From assembly GCA_026395095.1 (NCBI GenBank), contig JAPLZI010000029.1:37358-48342 (forward strand): a stretch of 10,985 nt of DNA, read 5' to 3'. Origin of the DNA: Candidatus Tayloriibacteriota bacterium. GTDB lineage: Bacteria > Patescibacteriota > Minisyncoccia > Phycocordibacterales > PALSA-1337. Numbering within the stretch: the first letter of the stretch is position 1; every line of letters starts with the position of its first letter. Position numbers and translations under genes: made by a program. The notes below the pieces were generated by a model. The model ran no database searches. It saw nothing but the letters and a program-made list of their open reading frames with translations, and was not told the DNA's origin. This document shows positions 6,709 through 10,985 of this stretch, piece after piece.

Positions 6709-9225
6709 ATGAAAAGTAAAGAAGTATACAAAAATGAAGATTTGGTATTGAAGGTCAATAAAAATATTGATACCGAGGTCTTAGACTTGAATAAATACGA
6801 GCCATTTCTAGAAGCGTTATGTGGGGAAAGTCGTGAATTCCAAAAAGATGCTATCCGAGAAGCTATTAAGTTTCTTCTATGTGGTAGATATAAGAGTATA
6901 AAAGACTTAGCAGAAGAGAATTATCATACAAATGAGATCTTACAGGAAAGATGTTCCGAAAATGATCTCTACAAATCATTACCGCTTGCAGATAAATTGA
7001 ATTGTTCAATCGATCTCGCTACTGGTACAGGGAAAAGTTATGTGATGTATGGCATTGCCCAAATAATGTTGTGTGAAGGCGCGGTTGATAGGGTTTTGGT
7101 ACTCTGTCCCTCATTAACTATTGAAGACGGTTTGACAGAGAAGTTCGAGGATCTGGCTTCGAATAAGAATATAAAGGATTCTCTGCCTAGTAAATCAAAG
7201 TATAAGAATCCTAGCATTGTGAATGGTACCGGGACTGTGGCGCAGGGTGATATATGTGTTGAAAATATTCACGCTGTTTATATAAAGAACAAATCAGCCA
7301 TAAGGGATAGTTTCTTGGGTCAAGGAGATAGGTCATTAGTTTTAAGTGATGAGGCGCATCATATCTATTCACCTAGCGATAAAGATTTGAAAAAATGGGA
7401 GCAGTTTTTGGCGGATAAAAAGTTCGGGTTTAAATATCTGGTTGGACTTTCTGGTACTTGCTATATAAAGGATGATTATTTCCCAAATGTTGTGTATAGA
7501 TATTCATTGAAGGACGCCATAGATGAAAAATATGTGAAAGACATTTTTTATGTTGTGGATGAAGATGAAACGAAGAAATTACCTGAGGATGTCAGATTCC
7601 AAGAGGTGTATCAGATACATCAAGATAATAAGAATAAATATGACAAGGTAAAACCTCTAACAATATTAATAACAAAAAACATTGCTGAATGTAAGAGCCT
7701 GATCACGAAGTTTCAAAAGTTTTTGAAAAAGGAAGAAAAAGTAAGTATGGAGCAGGCTGAAGAAAAAACATTGATCATCACTTCTGCCAAGGAGCATGAA
7801 AAGAATAGGGCAATTTTAAAGAAAGTTGATTCAAAAAATAATAAAGTTGAGTATATATTCTCTGTTTCAATGCTTACCGAAGGTTGGGATGTAAAGAATG
7901 TTTTTCAAATTGTTCCGCATGAGAAAAAAGCTTTTGATTCAAAGCTCCTCATATCGCAGGTGCTTGGGCGAGGTTTGAGAATTCCCCATGAGTATGCAGG
8001 TGAACAGCCATCTGTCAGGATTTTTAACCACGCAAAGTGGTATCCAGAAATAAGGAAATTAGTTGATGAAGTTCTGGAAAGGGATAAAAGAATTTATAGT
8101 TATATTGTCAAAAAGGACAAAGAATACAATTTTTCGATACATAATATTGATTATGATCCACAAGAAAATGAGAAGGAATATCAAAAGAAAGGGGAGTATG
8201 AATTTAACGCCGACTTTTTCAGGTATGATGATCAGCCGAAATCAGATGAAAATATAATCACCTTTGAGGGTGTACGAGATTCCTCTGTCCATAAACAAAT
8301 TGCCGTAAGTACACAGATGAAGATGTATAAGATTGATTATGCCATCAATGAAATAATCAATAAGGTTAGTTTCTGGAGTGAGGCGGACGATGTTGATTAT
8401 CTCAAACTATACCCAGAGAAAAAAATAGAAAAAGTTATTAGAAATTCCTTGGAAAGGATTGGTGAGAAAAGAGATTTGATAAGTGAAAGTAATTTACAGA
8501 ATACATTGAGAGGATTTGGTGTCATTAGACGAGCATCTTCAAAATTTAAAGTAATACGGTTTGATCCAAAGCCAGACAATCTCAACGAGATAAAAACAGA
8601 GGAAATTGAACGAAATAGTATTTCACTATCTGCTCTAAGTAAAGAAGGAGCCATATATTATGATGATAATTCGTTAACCTTGAGTGAAGATAATGAGAAG
8701 AAGATGATAAAGGAGGTCGAAGACGCCTACGAGAATGGAGTTGGGGGGTTAAGCACAACCTGTAAGATGAAAATAGATAATAGTTACAGATTCAAAACCC
8801 CTTTGAATCTAGTGCTGGTGAGTCATAAGCCAGAAAGGGAATTTGTAAAGCATTTGATCAAAGAAGAAAATTACAAAGCAGTTGACGCATGGTTAAAATC
8901 CCGTGATACAGGTTTTTATTCGATCGATTACTCTTGGAGAAAAGGTGAGCATCCCAAAATAGGTGAGTTCAATCCTGACTTCTTCCTAAAAATTGGATAT
9001 AATATATTGATTATTGAGACAAAGTCGGAGATCGATATATCTGATGAAAATAAGGGAAAAGTTGAATATGCAAAAAGGCATATCGAAATGTTGAATAAAT
9101 TGCAGAAAAAGCAGAAATATTACTTCTGGATGATTTCGCCACAAGATTACAATAACTTCTTCAAGTTACTAAGGGAAGAAAAATGGACGGATTTTACTTC
9201 TACTTTGGAGAGTGAGTTAAGATAA
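6709..9225 (+). CDS. res: Type III restriction endonuclease subunit Res (helicase-nuclease)
   Basis: Res is the ATP-driven translocase and nuclease that works with Mod to cut unmodified DNA. With the ATG at 6709 it has 838 aa. Superfamily 2 helicase motifs appear in order: Walker A ATGTGKS (residues 104-110), DEAH in SDEAHHIY (214-217), the LTEGWDVKNVFQI segment typical of Res, and motif VI QVLGRGLR (417-424). The C-terminus holds a PD-(D/E)xK nuclease: PD at 756-757 (FNPDFFLKIGY) and ETK at 770-772 (IIETKSE). All catalytic positions are present, so Res looks active. An earlier in-frame GTG at 6694 would overlap mod by 14 bases. I prefer the ATG because it lies one base after the mod stop (TAA-T-ATG), which implies coupled translation. 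If mod is out of frame, ribosomes would not reach this junction by the normal route, which may lower Res as well. Confidence 0.93.
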   Translation: MKSKEVYKNEDLVLKVNKNIDTEVLDLNKYEPFLEALCGESREFQKDAIREAIKFLLCGRYKSIKDLAEENYHTNEILQERCSENDLYKSLPLADKLNCSIDLATGTGKSYVMYGIAQIMLCEGAVDRVLVLCPSLTIEDGLTEKFEDLASNKNIKDSLPSKSKYKNPSIVNGTGTVAQGDICVENIHAVYIKNKSAIRDSFLGQGDRSLVLSDEAHHIYSPSDKDLKKWEQFLADKKFGFKYLVGLSGTCYIKDDYFPNVVYRYSLKDAIDEKYVKDIFYVVDEDETKKLPEDVRFQEVYQIHQDNKNKYDKVKPLTILITKNIAECKSLITKFQKFLKKEEKVSMEQAEEKTLIITSAKEHEKNRAILKKVDSKNNKVEYIFSVSMLTEGWDVKNVFQIVPHEKKAFDSKLLISQVLGRGLRIPHEYAGEQPSVRIFNHAKWYPEIRKLVDEVLERDKRIYSYIVKKDKEYNFSIHNIDYDPQENEKEYQKKGEYEFNADFFRYDDQPKSDENIITFEGVRDSSVHKQIAVSTQMKMYKIDYAINEIINKVSFWSEADDVDYLKLYPEKKIEKVIRNSLERIGEKRDLISESNLQNTLRGFGVIRRASSKFKVIRFDPKPDNLNEIKTEEIERNSISLSALSKEGAIYYDDNSLTLSEDNEKKMIKEVEDAYENGVGGLSTTCKMKIDNSYRFKTPLNLVLVSHKPEREFVKHLIKEENYKAVDAWLKSRDTGFYSIDYSWRKGEHPKIGEFNPDFFLKIGYNILIIETKSEIDISDENKGKVEYAKRHIEMLNKLQKKQKYYFWMISPQDYNNFFKLLREEKWTDFTSTLESELR

Positions 9226-9261
9226 AACTGTTATTTTTCTGAATGTTGAAGTCACTTAGCC

Positions 9262-9408
9262 ATGTCAAAGAAGAAATCACAAAAGAAAACAATTTCACTC
9301 GTTGATAATGAAACCGTTGATTCCGCTACCCAAAAACTAGCTGAAATCTTGGTACAGCATATTGATGAAAGGGGAGATAAGCCTGTGGAAAAAAGTAATA
9401 CTCATTAG
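9262..9408 (+). CDS. Small ORF downstream of res, 48 aa
   Basis: An ATG at 9262 opens a 48-codon frame ending in TAG, 36 bases after res and on the same strand. The protein begins with a Lys-rich stretch (MSKKKSQKK). It continues with a predicted amphipathic helix (SATQKLAEILVQHIDERG, residues 21-38) and a charged tail. No known family is recognised. It is probably the last gene of the RM transcript, before the shared terminator. A small regulator or accessory subunit is possible, and so is a chance frame. There is no clear Shine-Dalgarno sequence, as for most genes in the window. Confidence 0.5.
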   Translation: MSKKKSQKKTISLVDNETVDSATQKLAEILVQHIDERGDKPVEKSNTH

Positions 9409-9445
9409 CCAATAGGGGGCATGATATAGTGGGGGTATAGAGAGT

Positions 9446-9495
9446 GGCACAAAAAATGGCGACAGCCGTAAAAGCCATCGCCACTGATGTGTGCC
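9446..9495 (-). terminator. Nested hairpin terminator between convergent transcripts
   Basis: An outer repeat GGCACA (9446-9451) / TGTGCC (9490-9495) encloses an inner stem TGGCGA (9457-9462) / TCGCCA (9478-9483). On the minus strand the inner stem is followed at once by six T residues (complement of 9451-9456). That is a standard rho-independent terminator for the 81-aa gene ending at 9500. The plus-strand RM operon runs into the same structure, but without a T-run on that side. Confidence 0.65.
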
Positions 9496-9499
9496 TATC

Positions 9500-9745
9500 C
9501 TATTTTCTCGGCGCTAGCAGTAGATCAGTAATCATCTCCTGGGCGTCGTTATAATCATAGCTCTCGATCTCGTTGATCCGCCTATCGACCTCCTCTGGGT
9601 TATAGACTCGACTATAGATCAAGTTTTCTAATGTCTTTCTCTGCTGATGTGTAATCGGTTTGTTCAAATCACCCAGATAATAATCTGAGGGGTAAATGTT
9701 ATTTCTTCTTGGACCATCAAAACTGCTTTTGATTTTTGTAATCAT
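9500..9745 (-). CDS. Small protein with an ITxxQ...DAxxMI helical motif, 81 aa
   Basis: This is the last gene of the right-hand minus-strand run. Residues 31-43 (ITHQQRKTLENLI) and 67-76 (DAQEMITDLL) match a C-terminal helical module common in phage recombination and DNA-binding proteins. That module has the pattern I-T-x-x-Q-x-x-x-L-x-x-L, then A-S/Q-x-x-I-x-x-L. The annealing-like protein encoded upstream in the same run ends with the same pattern. Here the module makes up most of the protein, so it may act as a free-standing interaction or DNA-binding domain. The N-terminal 30 residues are rich in Asn, Pro and Tyr and probably flexible. Function is not known. The start is preceded by CTTATCAAAAATAATAT, one of the recurring leaders. 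Confidence 0.6.
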   Translation of the reverse strand: MITKIKSSFDGPRRNNIYPSDYYLGDLNKPITHQQRKTLENLIYSRVYNPEEVDRRINEIESYDYNDAQEMITDLLLAPRK

Positions 9746-9777
9746 ATTTTATATATTATTTTTGATAAGTTTTTACT

Positions 9778-9999
9778 TTATGCCGTAACAGCCTCACGAA
9801 GTGATTTGTGATCATCGGCTATCTCACATAGTTGATCATCAAATTCGGCTAATCGTCCATAGATTCGACTTTCTGTGGCGTCAATTCGCTCTTCGAGCCT
9901 TTCGAATGACCTAGCAATACTGATGGCTATGTCATCCGCGCTTTTATATACAATTGATTCTACTAATTCGAGATCCTTTTTTGATAGATTGTTATCCAT
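9778..9999 (-). CDS. Small coiled-coil protein, 73 aa
   Basis: The protein begins MDNNLSKKDLELVES and then forms one long helix with heptad spacing (SFERLEERIDATESRIYGRL, residues 31-50). It is soluble and acidic. Short coiled-coil proteins with this KKDLEL...SFERLEERID style are frequent in accessory DNA of small-genome bacteria, usually with no assigned function. It lies between the annealing-like gene (26 bases upstream) and the 81-aa gene (32 bases downstream), so it belongs to the same transcript. An oligomerising or adaptor role is a guess. Confidence 0.65.
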   Translation of the reverse strand: MDNNLSKKDLELVESIVYKSADDIAISIARSFERLEERIDATESRIYGRLAEFDDQLCEIADDHKSLREAVTA

Positions 10000-10022
10000 A
10001 ATATTATTTGTTAGTTGATTAA
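10000..10022 (-). promoter_or_regulatory. A/T-rich leader of the coiled-coil gene
   Basis: The minus strand reads TTAATC, AA, CTAACAAATAA, then TATT before the ATG at 9999. It matches the leader at 1147-1170 in 17 of 19 aligned bases although the two downstream genes are unrelated. There is no Shine-Dalgarno sequence. Confidence 0.35.
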
Positions 10023-10025
10023 TAA

Positions 10026-10556
10026 TTACTTTTGCATCGACTTGATAGCATCAGAGGCTTGTTCTCGAGATAGGTTATCTATCACTAGTATCCGCAAGAA
10101 ACCCTTCTGCTTGTCCGTTATGGTGGCGGCTTCGGACATGTCTGCTTGTGGCGCGTTATTCATCACCGGAATGTCCCCGATGGGGCTTGTTCCAAGCGAC
10201 ATAGCGTCAAGCATCTTCGTCGATCTAACTATTCCATCGATCAGGCACGCGTTGAAGGCCATGCGGATAGATTTCTCGACATATTTTGAGGACTTGCCCA
10301 ATGTTGCCGCCCCTCTACCTTGCCCAATCACTTTTCCATCCTTGGAGATCGTAGCGATGAACGCGATTACGCCGGGGATATGCTTCAAGGTTTCCACGGT
10401 TTGCATATCCTGTTCAACGGCTATTTTAAGTGCATATTCACCCACGCACTGGCGTATAGCGACATACGCCGGATGTTCCTCGTTCTGAACATCTAAAGAC
10501 TTTCTCTCTAACATTTGATATGGCGAGAGGACGCTTGGTTTGTAAGTTGTCTTCAT
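10026..10556 (-). CDS. Probable single-strand annealing / Rad52-like phage-type protein
   Basis: This 176-aa protein has a central strand-loop-helix block: PGVIAFIATISKDGKVIGQG (61-80), then RGAATLG, then a long helix with KYVEKSIRMAFNACLIDGIV (91-110). This arrangement, with V-IGQGRG followed by a helix of repeated small and basic residues, resembles phage single-strand annealing and Rad52-like proteins. I cannot name a specific family. The C-terminus (ITDKQKGFLRIL at 146-157 and REQASDAI at 164-171) is the helical module often attached to such proteins and is shared with the 81-aa gene downstream. If the assignment is right, it would promote strand annealing during replication or recombination of the element. 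Its first ~118 bases overlap the end of the SymE-like frame. The start lacks a Shine-Dalgarno sequence and follows AAATAAACAAAATC. Confidence 0.5.
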   Translation of the reverse strand: MKTTYKPSVLSPYQMLERKSLDVQNEEHPAYVAIRQCVGEYALKIAVEQDMQTVETLKHIPGVIAFIATISKDGKVIGQGRGAATLGKSSKYVEKSIRMAFNACLIDGIVRSTKMLDAMSLGTSPIGDIPVMNNAPQADMSEAATITDKQKGFLRILVIDNLSREQASDAIKSMQK

Positions 10557-10731
10557 GATTTTGTTTATTTAACTTTTTGATAATAATCACACCTCGTTTG
10601 TATGTAACCCCAAACGCAGTACCTATGTTGAATCCGCTTTTGGTAAGAAAGTTGTTGGACACTTTGATCATCGGCGTTGTTTCTGTGCTTGGGGTTCGTG
10701 CTACTACCATGTAGCGTGTTGTAGTAATCAC
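10438..10731 (-). CDS. SymE/AbrB-like small protein, possibly frameshifted at its 3' end
   Basis: Residues ~21-54 (MIKVSNNFLTKSGFNIGTAF, then GVTYKRGVIIIKKL) match the pattern of the SymE-type toxin domain, an AbrB-like swapped-hairpin fold: IxV-x3-FL-xxxGF-xxG-xxxxVxY, then a run of beta-branched residues. It starts with GTG at 10731, which overlaps the stop of the ArdC-like gene (GTGA). A GGTGGAG Shine-Dalgarno sequence lies at the right distance. After IIIKKL the frame runs on for about 43 unconvincing residues into the annealing-like gene. One extra base in the A5 tract (10574-10578) would end the protein at KKVK-stop, just before the next start. The real gene may therefore end near 10565. 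Whether it is a toxin, an RNA or DNA binder, or a regulator is unknown. Confidence 0.5.
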   Translation of the reverse strand: MITTTRYMVVARTPSTETTPMIKVSNNFLTKSGFNIGTAFGVTYKRGVIIIKKLNKQNHEDNLQTKRPLAISNVREKVFRCSERGTSGVCRYTPVRG

Positions 10732-10985
10732 GCTATCTTCTCCACCTGCTTCCTGTGAAAAATATTGCAGGTACGCTTTACCTTTCTCTCCACTTCACCT
10801 TTGTCGTTGAGAACCTCGACAAAGGTAATAGATTTCAGACTGCGTTCTTTTGGACGGACACGATACCCGAATGATAACCAACTGGTATAAGGCATTGCGT
10901 CTTTTGATGCGTCGAACTCGTCAGCGACATCATCGCCGTATCTTTCTCGTAACTGTTCCTGCACCATCTCGAAGGTCTTTTCTGA
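10728..10985 (-). CDS. ArdC N-terminal-like protein, 5' end outside the window
   Basis: The frame is open to the right-hand edge (reading SEKTFE before an internal ATG at 10967), so the true start is probably outside. The visible 85 residues contain YTSWLSFGYRVRPKERSLKS, then ITFVEV and CNIFHRKQVEKI. This follows the layout of the ssDNA-binding N-terminal domain of ArdC antirestriction proteins: W-x-x-x-GxRVRxGE, an I-x-F strand, and a final vFN/IFH-xxQVE. There is no room for the ArdC metallopeptidase domain, so this is a domain-only version. A role in protecting or processing single-stranded element DNA is possible, but antirestriction activity cannot be assumed. It overlaps the next gene by four bases (GTGA), so the two are translationally linked. 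Confidence 0.6.
   Translation of the reverse strand, partial: SEKTFEMVQEQLRERYGDDVADEFDASKDAMPYTSWLSFGYRVRPKERSLKSITFVEVLNDKGEVERKVKRTCNIFHRKQVEKIA

Noticed and set aside
9409..9445. Two G5 runs after the small ORF as a possible structured element
   Set aside because: Only two G-runs are present, so there is no G-quadruplex pattern, and they form no hairpin with neighbouring sequence.
10015..10488. 157-codon plus-strand open frame opposite the annealing-like gene
   Set aside because: The minus-strand protein has a recognisable domain pattern and a shared C-terminal module. The plus frame is Ser/Cys/Ile-rich without family features and is antisense to the rest of the run.

Overview
The window looks like part of a bacterial mobile genetic element (plasmid, virus or integrated element) carrying a Type III restriction-modification (RM) operon as cargo. 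The standard genetic code fits: TGA ends a gene and no internal TGA has to be read through. Most starts lack a Shine-Dalgarno sequence and have A/T-rich leaders. The set of small orphan proteins (UPF0213-type GIY-YIG, short coiled-coil, SymE-like and ArdC-like proteins) resembles accessory DNA of Patescibacteria/CPR-type bacteria. That host assignment is an impression from sequence style and is not proven.

Left block (1-4676, all minus strand, read right to left). A 102-aa unknown protein, a GIY-YIG nuclease and a 312-aa unknown protein come first. After a gap with a hairpin and a dyad come a 76-aa unknown protein, a stand-alone Topo VI-A/Spo11-like protein of Mini-A type, a 191-aa prim-pol-like protein with degraded catalytic motifs, and an intact prim-pol primase/polymerase that runs off the left edge. 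The last four look like a replication or recombination module.

Middle block (4820-9408, plus strand). This is a Type III RM operon: the methyltransferase Mod, the helicase-nuclease Res, and an unannotated 48-aa ORF. Mod and Res have their key motifs. However, the family-typical Mod N-terminus is separated from the rest of the gene by a one-base frame difference at an A8 tract. An A7 version would give one continuous 628-aa protein, so the tract could be a phase-variable or slippage switch, a loss mutation or a sequence error.

Right block (9446-10985, minus strand). A partial ArdC-N-terminal-like protein comes first, then a SymE/AbrB-like small protein, a protein resembling single-strand annealing or Rad52-like phage proteins, a coiled-coil protein, and an 81-aa protein sharing a C-terminal helical motif with the annealing-like protein. 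A hairpin terminator separates this block from the convergent RM operon.

The RM operon therefore sits in opposite orientation between two minus-strand blocks of element genes, as expected for inserted defence cargo. No tRNA, rRNA, CRISPR array, transposase, integrase or insertion sequence was seen.
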